A stretch of DNA of 64,000 nt from Breviolum minutum Mf 1.05b.01. Its lineage: Eukaryota; Sar; Dinophyceae; Suessiales; Symbiodiniaceae. The notes beneath the pieces were generated by a model. The model worked only from the letters and a program-made list of their open reading frames with translations, made no database searches and was not told the origin of the DNA. The position numbers and the translations under genes were made by a program. The stretch lies in assembly GCA_000507305.1 (NCBI GenBank), contig DF239257.1, positions 62,001 through 126,000 of the forward strand, written 5' to 3'. Shown in pieces: positions 40,798-48,654 of the stretch (the stretch's first letter is position 1; the number at the start of each line of letters is the position of its first letter).

Positions 40798-40824
40798 AGC
40801 TTGAAGTGCGCCAAGCTGTTGAGT
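40798..40824 (+). terminator. LINE 3' hairpin and start of (TAA)n tail
   Basis: 'agcttg' and 'caagct' form a perfect 6-bp stem around an 8-nt loop (40804-40811), followed by 'gttgag' and TAA repeats. The whole 3' UTR is under 60 nt. In other LINEs a 3' hairpin is what the reverse transcriptase recognises; here the role is inferred. Confidence 0.6.
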
Positions 40825-40843
40825 AATAATAATCTGTTCATTT
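40825..40843 (+). repeat. LINE target-site duplication, right copy
   Basis: The right-hand partner of 30837-30855. The following bases 'ttatgaagg' continue the pre-insertion sequence. Confidence 0.85.
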
Positions 40844-40875
40844 TTATGAAGGGCCCCCTAAAACCCTTCACTTTC

Positions 40876-40913
40876 CACTGTTAGTAGGCTGGGGATACCC
40901 CCAATGTATCTCC
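40876..40913. repeat. right arm of the split family R element
   Basis: 'cactgttagtaggctgggga' and on through 'tacccccaatgtatctcc' pairs with the left arm at 30799. A relative of this arm ('aacccttcactttccactg') is near 697. Confidence 0.75.
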
Positions 40914-41093
40914 AATATGAAGTTTCCATGTTGACCACGAAAAAACACATGATTTCTGGGATGAGAAAGGGTAGTCATCTTTGTTAGTTTGACAGATGCC
41001 TTGGTAAATATTTTTTTCCCCCCGGTGAAAAAAAATCTGGATGGTTGGGAGGGTTTTTTTGGATCCCATGTTGAAGGATTTCCTCAGTTTCAG

Positions 41094-41242
41094 GCCGGTT
41101 TTAATCAAGCCAAAACCACTGGAAGGTACAATTCATCGGACTTCAACTGGAAGGTCTCAACAGGTTTGCTACGTATACGAAAAGAAAAGTGTCACCATCA
41201 CCTATCTTCTATCAAAACTTCTGGTTGCTTGTACTCATTGCT
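41094..41242 (+). CDS. exon-like segment before the SpoU exon
   Basis: Acceptor CAGTTTCAG| at 41093 and donor TGCT|GTAAGA at 41243. Frame one reads VCYVYEKKSVTITYLLSKLL, then VACTHC up to the donor; frame two begins AGFNQAKTTGRYNSSDFNWK. Neither gives an in-phase join to the exon at 41361 through this donor; frame two would with an earlier weak donor at 41154. Clearly coding-like, joins unresolved. Confidence 0.42.
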
Positions 41243-41360
41243 GTAAGAAACATGACAAAAAACCTAAAAACAAAGAATAAATACAGTAGTTGAGTCAGAC
41301 TCCACAAGTTTAGTAGTAGGACTTGTAATTTTTGTGTTTTCATTTTTTAAATCTCCGCAG

Positions 41361-41537
41361 AATTCTTCGTGCTTTCTGGTCAGCAAGCCATCTCTAGTAG
41401 GACTGGCCTTAGTTTTTGGTCGTGAACATGATGGTATTCCAACAGAGGCGGAAGAGCTTTTGGACGAGGCTGGCGTGAATTCCAGTTGTCGACAAAGTCC
41501 GGCCGCCGACAAAAGGCACCCAAAAAAAGACGAAGAG
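41361..41537 (+). CDS. SpoU/TrmH-family RNA 2'-O-methyltransferase, exon with motif 2
   Basis: Acceptor AATCTCCGCAG| at 41360 and donor GAAGAG|GTAAGG at 41538; phase 0 at both ends, 59 codons. It reads SLVGLALVFGREHDGIPTEA, then EELLDEAG. LALVFGRExxGIPxE is SpoU motif 2, part of the knotted SAM-binding core that methylates ribose 2'-OH in tRNA or rRNA. The rest (CRQSPAADKRHPKKDEE) is a charged insertion. Motif 3 is in the exon at 43833. The N-terminal exons should lie upstream, possibly beyond the LINE. A family E element begins 11 bp after the donor. Confidence 0.7.
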
Positions 41538-41548
41538 GTAAGGCACAC

Positions 41549-41653
41549 TACCCTCCCAAAGTTTAACATGGAACCTGAAAATGGCACCCTGGAACAGGAG
41601 ATTCCTTTTGGAAACTATCACTCTTAGGTTCCATGTTAAACTTGGGGAGTGTA
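41549..41653. repeat. inverted-repeat element, family E
   Basis: 'taccctcccaaagtttaaca' against 'atgttaaacttggggagtgt'. It lies inside the SpoU-gene intron, close to the donor. Confidence 0.75.
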
Positions 41654-41939
41654 ACCATTTTTGAAATCTCAGCCTCCTTTCCTTCTAACTCTTCATCTCA
41701 CAGTCTACCTTTCAAGGGACATTGGTTGACCATAAATGACTCAATGGTCTTGAACTGAAAAAAAAACATTATTCTAGGTAAGGATTCATTTCATCAACAA
41801 AATGAGGGGACGATTTTTGTTGAAATGGTCGGCTTGACTTACGAACACGTGAGTTGAAATCATGAGGTATCTAGGAGTCACCTCACCAGCAGGTGGTGAA
41901 CATAATCCCTCAATATTGGCCGGCTATCTCCTGGTGGTA

Positions 41940-42173
41940 TCATTTACTGGCATTAGGGGGTGGGCCCTTAAATTCCCGTAATGAAACGCGTTGGATACCT
42001 TTTAAAAAGAAACGAGACTCCCTGTGATGTTGAGAGATTTGGAGTTGAGTAGATGCTTCAACCACATGGTCCAAGATAGTAATAGCACTGCATGGGCCAA
42101 GTTCAGTATCTGAGGTGATATTGAAAAGCAAATGCAGACGAGTTCTGTCATCTACCCCCCTGAAAACGAACAT
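41940..42173. CDS. coding-like segment open on both strands
   Basis: Minus: 78 codons, VDDRTRLHLLFNITSDTELG, then PCSAITILDHVVEASTQLQI. Plus: KETRLPVMLRDLELSRCFNH, then MVQDSNSTAWAKFS before TCA|GTATCT. The plus frame fits the direction of the SpoU gene in whose intron it lies; the minus frame is longer. Undecided. Confidence 0.35.
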
Positions 42174-42300
42174 GGCAATGGAAAATCACAATTTTTCATC
42201 ACAGATACATCTTCAAGTGGTTGGTTTTCCATTGTCATGTTACACGTTTACACGTTTCCGGGTATAGTATAAGATGCGGTTTAGACTTTTTGGACTCACC

Positions 42301-42412
42301 CATATTGTTGATGGCTAAAATTCCAAACAACCAGCTGGGATGTAAAAACCATTGAAAATACAGGGATAAACTACCAACCTGAACTGGTTGGCCTGATTTT
42401 CTGAAACATGAA
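42301..42412. repeat. degraded family C element
   Basis: 'tattgttgatggctaaaatt' on the left; the right arm has decayed to 'cctgattttctgaaacatga'. The centre 'cagctgggatgtaaaaacc' is preserved. Confidence 0.5.
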
Positions 42413-42815
42413 GCTTATTGAATCTGCTGTATGGAACTGAAAAAGCATGTGTTACATTGTCCTTTTTGGGATTACGTTCATCTTCCCGTTGTTTCAGGTT
42501 TTCCACCCCTACCATCTATTTATACCCTCCTGGGAACTGATTAACATATCCAGTACCGTTTGGCATTGTTTGATTCGATGATCTTTGTGGCTTTCCCATT
42601 TAGGTTGGGATTCCCGGTCACCCAAAAATGTGATGTGATCCTGGGGCTGGCAAGCCAGAATCCTGGGTGGGGTGTAGATCCTACTGGGTTGTCCATGGTA
42701 CTTAGTAAATGGATGTCCTAACCCCTATATAAGTAAGTTCTTTATGTCCACTAAATAGGTGAACTGTTCACCAACTTACTAACGATCGTTATGATCACGT
42801 CCATGGGTCCACCCT

Positions 42816-42914
42816 ACCATGAAAAACCAAACACCTTCATTTTTAAAGGGTTACAACCCATATTCTAGGGCTTAAAACCTTCATTTTTCCATGGGTTGTT
42901 GGGGTCCCAAGGTA
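42816..42914. repeat. inverted-repeat element, family H
   Basis: 'catgaaaaaccaaacacctt' against 'ccatgggttgttggggtccc', centre 'agggttacaacccatattc'. Preceded at 42675-42815 by a partial family G unit. Confidence 0.62.
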
Positions 42915-42935
42915 GTAGATATGTGATCGTTCCCC

Positions 42936-43112
42936 GTACTTGGAGGATCATCCCAGGATTTGTAAGTGGTTAGGATCACCCCCATTCAAAAAACGCCATG
43001 AAGGAAGTTCGGCCATTTGGAAGGGGTCCCTAAGAACCCCATCCTTAGGGGACTTTCCAACGATCAACATAGTTACTAACCACGTATCCAAGTCCTAGGA
43101 GCCCATCCTCCA
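42936..43112. repeat. inverted-repeat element, family G
   Basis: 'cttggaggatcatcccagga' against 'tcctaggagcccatcctccaa'. The inner 'gtaagtggttaggatcaccc' pairs with 'agttactaacca'. It lies in the intron before the 43151 exon. Confidence 0.68.
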
Positions 43113-43150
43113 AGTAGGGGTATAGATTCCCAGTTTCCCTGGAGATCCAG

Positions 43151-43213
43151 GCAGCCACAGTGCCCATGGAAGTTGAAGGAGATGAGGTTGCCAGTTGGAA
43201 GGAAGTTGGAACG
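43151..43213 (+). CDS. probable middle exon of the SpoU gene
   Basis: Acceptor GAGATCCAG| at 43150, phase 0, matching the end of the 41537 exon. It reads AATVPMEVEGDEVASWKEVG, then T before a possible GTGTTT donor; the frame is open to 43229. Nearly all codons begin with a purine. The acidic linker would sit between SpoU motifs 2 and 3. The join to the last exon is not resolved. Confidence 0.5.
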
Positions 43214-43242
43214 GTGTTTGGAACGGAAACCTGAAAAAAATC

Positions 43243-43341
43243 ACCTTCCCTAAGAATCATGGGATCTCAAAACTAGGGGTTTGGAGGTCCCTAAACCCTG
43301 CTATACAGATCCAAACCCCTCTATAGGAGGGTCCAATGATT
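43243..43341. repeat. inverted-repeat element, family L
   Basis: 'ccctaagaatcatgggatct' against 'agggtccaatgattcttagg'. The inner 'ggggtttgga' pairs with 'tccaaacccc'. Second copy at 57797. Confidence 0.7.
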
Positions 43342-43414
43342 CTTAGGGTTGTTGGAAATGGAGAAACATTTATACCAAAATCACCATTTTTTTGGGGGGG
43401 GTTCCATATGTTTT

Positions 43415-43605
43415 GTTTTCGGGTGTGTAGTGTATCCTGCATTTTTGGGATGGGATTGTTTTTGGGGGTGTCCCGAATTTTGCTTCCAGCACCTGAAACA
43501 GCACCTTCGAAGGATGGTGAATCGACCCTGTTTTTGGAAACCATTTGGCACCCCCTTGGAAGGTGCTGGTACACACCCCCGAATTTTGCACCCGAAAGAC
43601 TGGTG
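43415..43605. repeat. diffuse inverted repeat
   Basis: 'ttttcgggtgtgtagtgtat' faces 'gtacacacccccgaattttg', and 'ggtgtcccgaattttgc' and 'cagcacctg' have partners further right. About 190 bp, no second copy seen. Confidence 0.45.
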
Positions 43606-43758
43606 GTTTGGAAAGATGGCTTTCCTTGGAAACAAAATCCAGCCGTTCGTTTTCGGGAGGGGATATGAACCATAAATACCCTAATTAATGGATGTTTGCA
43701 TGTCAATTTCAGAAAAGATCTCAACATTTTCTTTTATGAATTTCCTGTACCCATAGTA

Positions 43759-43827
43759 TCCATGGGACTGGTACATTTACCATAAAAATTAACCATTAGA
43801 TGTATGTAAATATACCAGTCCCATTGA
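43759..43827. repeat. short inverted-repeat element, family F
   Basis: 'catgggactggtacatttac' mirrors 'taaatataccagtcccattg'. Immediately upstream of the last SpoU exon. Confidence 0.7.
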
Positions 43828-43832
43828 GTGCC

Positions 43833-43957
43833 TGGGTATAGCAGAAACTTTTCCAACTTTGCCATCCCAGGGCAGTCTCAACGTCTCGCAAGCAGCCGCC
43901 ATGGTGTTGTACGAACGCTCCACGCAAAACGCTTCGCTCCGACAAAAGCAAACGTGA
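43833..43957 (+). CDS. SpoU/TrmH-family methyltransferase, last exon with motif 3
   Basis: Acceptor CTGGGTATAG| or TATAGCAG|; stop TGA at 43955-43957. It reads AETFPTLPSQGSLNVSQAAA, then MVLYERSTQNASLRQKQT. SLNVSxAxxxxLYE is SpoU motif 3, which completes the trefoil knot and the SAM pocket; the preceding TFPTLP resembles the TrmJ/TrmH subgroup. The minus strand is open too (65 codons), but the motif match settles the strand. The C-terminus is short, as usual for the family. Confidence 0.7.
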
Positions 43958-44008
43958 TGCGAACCCGTGCAGGTTGACCCTGGTTCCGTCCAAGGAGCAT
44001 GGAAAAAT

Positions 44009-44112
44009 ATCTAGGTGGTGCTTTCAAAGATTTTTTATTTTCATCCCTGTTTGGGGAAGATTTCCAATATGACTAATATTTTTCAGATGGGTTGAAACCA
44101 CCAACCAGATAT
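44009..44112. repeat. inverted-repeat element, family A, reverse orientation
   Basis: 'atctaggtggtgctttcaaa' against 'gttgaaaccaccaaccagat'. The centre reads 'ttttcatccctgtttgggg'. Confidence 0.72.
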
Positions 44113-44179
44113 AGGTTTTCACTAGGTCGACTATTTTTTTTGGGAAATTCTAATCATCCAAAATTGGGGACTATTATTT

Positions 44180-44545
44180 TTGATGGTCGGCTTGACTTCC
44201 AGGGGCAAGATGCACTTGGAACTTATGTGTCTCCTGGGTTTGAGCAAAAAAACTTTACAAAAGAAGCCCCAACTTTCAATCAAAACATTTGGGTTCGAGG
44301 AACAGGGGAACTATGTCAAACAAAAAGCAGCATCAAAATTTGAAACCTTAAAACCCATTCGTTTCCTGTGGTCCATCGTGGTACCTCTTGATAGCAAAAA
44401 CGATGATCCGGAGACGTTTCTGCTGCATTTTTGGTTGAAAGGACCTGGAAAATACAGTGTACCATTTTTTAGGCCACTGTGGCTGGTTCATTACCACCTA
44501 GAAAGACCCATTTTCTTGTTGCCAAAACTGGCCACAACTCGATGA
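44180..44545 (+). CDS. 121-codon ORF, unknown protein
   Basis: ATG to TGA. The middle part (LSIKTFGFEEQGNYVKQKAA, then SKFETLKPIRFLWSIVVPLD and SKNDDPETFLLHFW) has coding bias; the first 40 codons are less convincing and may be intron. Downstream of the SpoU stop and on the same strand. Unrecognised. Confidence 0.4.
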   Translation: MMVGLTSRGKMHLELMCLLGLSKKTLQKKPQLSIKTFGFEEQGNYVKQKAASKFETLKPIRFLWSIVVPLDSKNDDPETFLLHFWLKGPGKYSVPFFRPLWLVHYHLERPIFLLPKLATTR

Positions 44546-45012
44546 TTTGTTAACAACGCTGCCGTCAAATGGCTCGGAGATGTCTCACCCGTGTCAAGCG
44601 GCGTGTTTTCGTTTTTTCACGTACAGGTCAATCGGAAAAAATTGAACGTCCATCATCAGGAGCAAACGTTTAGATACTGATTTTAGTCATCATTTAGGGA
44701 TGTCAGTTTTTCTTCGTATTTTTTTTGCATATAATTGCAATGGAAGACACTTTTTCCAGGAGGGAATGGTAGGTTTTTGCAAGTTCAAAGAAAACAGCCA
44801 CCCCAACAAAGAGGTGACATTTTCGAAAAAAAACTGCACAAAATCGATCGATTTTTTATGACAACGAAATTCAGTAACTTTGTTGTTGTCGTGGGGAAAG
44901 CACACTAGAACATTCCTTGTTTTTTTTCCTCATATTTATCCAACAAATTATGTTTCAGACAAATATTGGACTAACAACTTTTTCTTTTGGATTTCCAGTC
45001 TTTGAGTTGCAG
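44546..45012. other. no gene seen
   Basis: T- and A-rich sequence without arms or bias; it probably includes intron sequence leading to the acceptor at 45012. Confidence 0.35.
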
Positions 45013-45145
45013 TTGGCGAAAACCCCAAATTTTTTTGGGTAGCAGGCGTCACCGATTTTAACGTAAATCCGGCGGTCTTCAAACCATGCGCCGCCATGGA
45101 GGAGTGCCCATCAAATCGTTTTTTGGTGGAAAGAAATATTCTTAC
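45013..45145 (+). CDS. exon, unknown protein
   Basis: Acceptor GAGTTGCAG| at 45012. It reads GENPKFFWVAGVTDFNVNPA, then VFKPCAAMEECPSNRFLVER and NILT. About two thirds of codons are purine-first. The donor GT at 45146 is formed by one base plus the TACCC end of the family E element that follows. The upstream in-frame stop shows the exon must start at the acceptor. No family recognised. Confidence 0.58.
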
Positions 45146-45146
45146 G

Positions 45147-45251
45147 TACCCTCCCGAAGTTTAACATAGCCCCTGAAAAGTTACCTTCCCAATTGGAAAG
45201 TAGCCTTCCAACCACCATTTTTCAGGGGCTATGTTAAACTTCGGGGGCGTA
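45147..45251. repeat. inverted-repeat element, family E, abutting an exon
   Basis: 'taccctcccgaagtttaaca' against 'atgttaaacttcgggggcgt'; the inner 'agcccctgaaaag' against 'tttcaggggct'. It starts one base after the exon end. Confidence 0.8.
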
Positions 45252-45317
45252 TTCAACAATCCGGAAAGCCTTGGAAGTTCGGAAATCCCCGAAACAAACT
45301 GAAAATATGCACCGAAT

Positions 45318-45450
45318 GGGACTGGAATATTTACTGTACCTACTAATTTACCATACATGTAAAAACCCACATCACGTAGTTGGGAATATGCTAATTTACT
45401 GCATGGGACTGGAATATTTACACTATTTACCTACATTTACTGTACCATAT
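45318..45450. repeat. double family F element
   Basis: 'gaatgggactggaatattta' occurs at 45314 and again at 45405 ('gcatgggactggaatattta'). The intervening 'taatttaccatacatg' is the core. Confidence 0.6.
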
Positions 45451-45534
45451 ATAGATTTCAAACCAATGTCATGTATCCTTACAGCTATTCCCCCAGTCCC
45501 ATTCGGCACATCACTGGGATTCCCAGCCTTGCAG

Positions 45535-45696
45535 GACACATCAGAGGAAGAGCCCACCTTAGACGTGGCGCCTTTGATTAGCGATGCGAAGGTCACGAGC
45601 TGTTTCGAGCAGTTGGTTGGGTTGGGTTTGGTGGGCGGAGCCGCCGTTGGCCGAGCCTGGTTGAGAATTTGGGGAGTTTTGGTAGCTTGTAAACAG
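45535..45696 (+). CDS. exon, unknown protein
   Basis: Acceptor CCTTGCAG| at 45534 (alternative CCCAG| at 45526) and donor AAACAG|GTTACT. It reads DTSEEEPTLDVAPLISDAKV, then TSCFEQLVGLGLVGGAAVGR and AWLRIWGVLVACKQ, with about 65% purine-first codons. The LVGLGLVGGAAVG stretch may be a membrane helix or glycine-rich loop. A family C element starts 7 bp after the donor. Confidence 0.58.
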
Positions 45697-45703
45697 GTTA
45701 CTA

Positions 45704-45813
45704 CACTGTTGATGGAAAGAAATCCGGCTAACCAGTCTGATATGTCCCATGCTTTACTGGGTTTCATACATGTTACAGTAAGTGGTGCAGGATTTTTTTT
45801 CCATCAACAGTAT
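45704..45813. repeat. inverted-repeat element, family C
   Basis: 'acactgttgatggaaagaaa' against 'tttccatcaacagtat'. It fills the start of the intron after the 45535 exon. Confidence 0.72.
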
Positions 45814-45906
45814 CTAAGGAATATTCCCAACAAAAACTCCCTGGATGATCTACTTTGACACCCAAGCCTTCATTCCACCAGATCGTTTTTTTTTAAAGGT
45901 AGATGA

Positions 45907-45976
45907 ACTAGGTGGTGGTTTCATGTTTTTTTTTCACCATTACCTGGGAAATGATGGTTGAAACCACCACCGAGGC
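45907..45976. repeat. shortened family A element
   Basis: 'actaggtggtggtttcatg' against 'ggttgaaaccaccaccgagg'. The usual centre is replaced by 'ccattacctgggaaatgatg'. Confidence 0.6.
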
Positions 45977-45988
45977 TATTTTTTAAAG

Positions 45989-46090
45989 AACTTGTCCAGA
46001 CACGCAAATCCAAATCCATCTCGTTAGATATTCTTCGTGTTGCTTTCAACAAAACCAGTCGCATAGTTGCCTATTCTTTTGAAATATTGA
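45989..46090 (+). CDS. exon-like segment between two elements
   Basis: Acceptor TTTTTTAAAG| at 45988. It reads LVQTRKSKSISLDILRVAFN, then KTSRIVAYSFEILN, and meets a family C element at 46093. No GT donor is visible at the right edge. Unrecognised. Confidence 0.42.
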
Positions 46091-46092
46091 AC

Positions 46093-46200
46093 CATACTGT
46101 TGATGGAAGAAATCCTGCACGACCTGGGATGTATAAAACCCTGTAAATTATGTGGTAAACTACCTATCAACTGGTGCAGGATTTCCGCCATCAACAGTAC
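46093..46200. repeat. inverted-repeat element, family C
   Basis: 'atactgttgatggaagaaat' against 'gatttccgccatcaacagta'; inner 'cctgcacgacctgggatg'. Confidence 0.75.
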
Positions 46201-46263
46201 TGACATGATTCTATGTATCCCCTTCTATCCACTCGGATATGAACTGTTGATTCATTCCTGCAG

Positions 46264-46373
46264 TTCAACCCTGATAAACCCCGTGGGAAAATCATCGAAG
46301 CACTATTTAAAAATTTAAAAATCAAATTGCCACCTTCATGTATTTCCACTGTGAAGCAGTGTTTTTGCAGGGG
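46264..46373 (+). CDS. exon, unknown protein
   Basis: Acceptor TTCATTCCTGCAG| at 46263. It reads FNPDKPRGKIIEALFKNLKI, then KLPPSCISTVKQCFCR, and ends near GGG|GTATAT. Lys-rich, probably helical. Likely the same plus-strand gene as the exons at 45013-45696. Confidence 0.52.
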
Positions 46374-46479
46374 TATATATATATATATATCAAGTTTGAA
46401 ATATCAAAAAATAGATAATATACATTGACAGCTTCTTTCACCCACTTTTTTTGTGGGTGGGTGGGTGGGTGGACATGTC

Positions 46480-46728
46480 CATGACTCCATGCGGAAGGCA
46501 GCACAAGCTTTGCGGCGTTTCTTGAGCACAGTATTTGGGGGGTGGCAGGACGGCTGGCCGAAAGGAGAAACGGTGATGACCCCTGACCGACGAAGAAAAA
46601 TGAACGAAAATTCGATGATTTTTCTTTTCCATAGGTGGGATATGAACAAGTTCACTGGAGGCTTATCCAAGTTGTTTTTTTTTGGGTTGGCTTTTAGGGT
46701 TACTTTGGGGCGTGCTTGTTTCGAATAA
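46480..46728 (+). CDS. exon-like segment ending in a stop
   Basis: The plus frame reads SMRKAAQALRRFLSTVFGGW, then QDGWPKGETVMTPDRRRKMN and ENSMIFLFHRWDMNKFTGGL; stop TAA at 46726. Strong bias up to about 46670, then T-rich. The 215-codon minus frame here is Pro/Cys/Lys-rich and less likely. Unrecognised. Confidence 0.48.
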   Translation, partial: HDSMRKAAQALRRFLSTVFGGWQDGWPKGETVMTPDRRRKMNENSMIFLFHRWDMNKFTGGLSKLFFFGLAFRVTLGRACFE

Positions 46729-47084
46729 AGTTGTTTTTTTTTCCGAAAATCAACAAGACCACCAACCTCCAACATGAAGAATGGAGATGTAGATAACATT
46801 TTACAAATTGTGGCATAGATATAGACATAGGTATAACAAGACTTGGATTTACCTTTGATACATATATACTGTATATATATATATATCTCATATACACCTG
46901 GAATGCTATCTATCCATTTTCCTACATTTCTATCTGGCAACATAGAAAAAAACAGATCTACCAGTTGATTTTGAATTGGTGACCGACCTTTATCCCCAAA
47001 GGTTGAAAGGCACCTACACTTTACCATATTTTTACCATTAAAAACAACCAAATGTAAGTTGTTTTTTTCTCAAAAATCCTGCCG

Positions 47085-47206
47085 TTGAACTCGCAAGTTA
47101 AAAGTCGCGAGTTCCAGAGGATCCTCCCTGGCATGACCTTGAAGATCTATTTCTTCCAGGTGGGCCTTGGCCTCCGGTTCTACCGACAGGTTGCAGATAC
47201 CAAGGT
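47085..47206 (+). CDS. exon, unknown protein
   Basis: It reads VKSREFQRILPGMTLKIYFF, then QVGLGLRFYRQVADTK, with a donor ACCAAG|GTGGAT at 47207 (TTCCAG|GTGGGC inside is an alternative). Followed by a family B element at 47223. No domain recognised. Confidence 0.5.
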
Positions 47207-47222
47207 GGATGTTGAACCGAAA

Positions 47223-47328
47223 ATAGGTGGGTTTTGGACTCCCCCCAAATCATCCATTTGTTCATAGGGTTTTCCATTATTATAAACCATCCATTTTGGG
47301 GTACTGAATATTTTTGGAAACACCCAAG
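47223..47328. repeat. inverted-repeat element, family B
   Basis: Centre intact ('cccccaaatcatccatttgt', 'aaccatccattttggggt'); left arm decayed to 'aggtgggttttgg', right arm 'atttttggaaacacccaag'. Confidence 0.65.
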
Positions 47329-47432
47329 TTTTCACCACCTGGGATGGTGCTAAAAACCCTGTAAATAATGGGAGTTCAACTACCACCCTCAAACTGGTGA
47401 GTTTACCAGATTTCTGAACCATCAACAGTATG
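47329..47432. repeat. family C element lacking its left arm
   Basis: It begins inside the element ('accacctgggatggtgctaa') directly at the end of the family B copy and ends with a good right arm 'ctgaaccatcaacagtatg'. One element interrupted or replaced part of the other. Confidence 0.6.
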
Positions 47433-47795
47433 TAAGTTGATCAACATATGAGTAGCCGACAAAATTACTGGATGAACAGAGTAGTAAGAAGTTGCCTTGA
47501 ACTTTGAAGCAGCTCATGAAACCTGCATAACCCGTAGGGGACCCCCCAAAACCGATACCATGTAATCCATGTTCAGATGAACAGAGGCCATCAGTTTTTG
47601 ATCGTTCATTCATGCGTTGCATGTTTTTGAAGGAAAACAGGCAGGACCCACCGATACCCCAACCGAGACCAACCGATACTCAGTTTGTATCATTTTGATC
47701 CCCGGTCAGACCATCCATCCATCCCAGTGGGGAACTGAACAAGTTTAATTGACCAAGACCAGCTGTCGTAAAAAACGTTTGACAACAATTCCTTC

Positions 47796-48071
47796 ATGCT
47801 TGAACGAACTCTTACATACCAGACTGGGGAAGAAAAGGCTTTGACCACAGCTCAAGGTTCATGGTTTGCTGTCCTTGTTGCGGGCCAAGGGGGGGTGCTA
47901 TCCTCCTTTTCGTTCAAGTTTCATAGATTCACCTACAGGGTTAATGTTTTCTATAGGAAGTGTAGCCAAGATGAACGAGGGCGCATTCAAATATTTTATA
48001 GTGATTTGCATTTCCTGTCAAAAGGAACTCGCGCATCCTGGCTTGCTCTCCTGCAATTCTCGATCATGTAG
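47796..48071 (+). CDS. 91-codon ORF, unknown protein
   Basis: ATG to TAG. It reads TGEEKALTTAQGSWFAVLVA, then GQGGVLSSFSFKFHRFTYRV and CSQDERGRIQIFYSDLHFLS, with good coding bias through residue 70. It may be one exon with the ends misplaced; the GTGATTTG region near 48000 could hold the donor. Unrecognised. Confidence 0.5.
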   Translation: MLERTLTYQTGEEKALTTAQGSWFAVLVAGQGGVLSSFSFKFHRFTYRVNVFYRKCSQDERGRIQIFYSDLHFLSKGTRASWLALLQFSIM

Positions 48072-48354
48072 CAAATCAAATCATCCCACACTGTAAATTG
48101 CATGCTTTTGCTTTGATGCTGATGTCCTGAACATCCAAAACCCTGATAGCGGATAGGGATGGGACCCCCACATTTGGTGATGGCATTTTCCCCAAACAAA
48201 TAATTTCGTCCGTAGCTCATATATATATATATATAATGGGTATGTCTAAGGTTGTTTCGACACACCTTTGGAACACACCCCCAAACCTTTACCAACAGGC
48301 GACATAAAGGGATGAAATAAGGATATCATATGGAACCTGAACCACTCATTTTCT
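48072..48354. other. no gene seen; family Q half copy
   Basis: 48246-48302 ('acacacctttggaacacacc', 'aacctttaccaacaggc') recurs at 62668 with the opposite arm. A (TA)n tract is at 48218-48235. Confidence 0.5.
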
Positions 48355-48654
48355 TCATGTTCTTAAAACACAACGCTGCTCCTGAAGCCAACCGAAAACC
48401 AAGGTGCTACTCTGGTTCTGCCCGGTGCTGTTGAGTGCGACTTTAGCTTTTGCCGTTGACTTCACCTCGGAGGAGTCGAGCAACTTTCCATATTTCAGGT
48501 GCCGTCGCTCTCGCCATTGGCGGCGTTGCGTTGGACGGACGGACTCCCCTGTTGCGGTTGGTTGGTGAGGATGGAGGATGGACCTTTCATAGGAATTTTG
48601 ATAGTCAAGGGTGAAGAAAATTTCCAAGTTTGTAAAGAAAATCAGCATGATCAA
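48355..48654 (-). CDS. exon-like segment, unknown protein
   Basis: The minus frame reads YGKLLDSSEVKSTAKAKVAL, then NSTGQNQSSTLVFGWLQEQR, ending in TGA at 48355. Purine-first bias is good over 48370-48600. The plus strand also has a readable frame (SATLAFAVDFTSEESSNFPY). Strand moderately uncertain. Confidence 0.4.
   Translation of the reverse strand: MIMLIFFTNLEIFFTLDYQNSYERSILHPHQPTATGESVRPTQRRQWRERRHLKYGKLLDSSEVKSTAKAKVALNSTGQNQSSTLVFGWLQEQRCVLRT

Larger units (their letters stand above)
30856..40824 (+). mobile_element. LINE retrotransposon carrying a DNA methyltransferase
   Basis: A full-length non-LTR element of about 10 kb: 175-bp leader, ORF1 with a C5 DNA methyltransferase, a coiled-coil segment, ORF2 (endonuclease, reverse transcriptase, CCHC finger, RNase H), a short 3' tail with a hairpin and (TAA)n. 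The domain order AP-endonuclease, RT, RNase H and the TAA tail are features of I-clade LINEs. Long intact frames and an intact target-site duplication imply a recent insertion. DNA-methyltransferase-bearing retrotransposons have been described in dinoflagellates and charophytes. It interrupts a family R element in what is probably an intron of a plus-strand host gene. Confidence 0.92.

Noticed and set aside
46404..47051. 215-codon minus-strand frame
   Set aside because: It crosses microsatellite and T/A runs; the plus strand over 46480-46670 has better codon bias.
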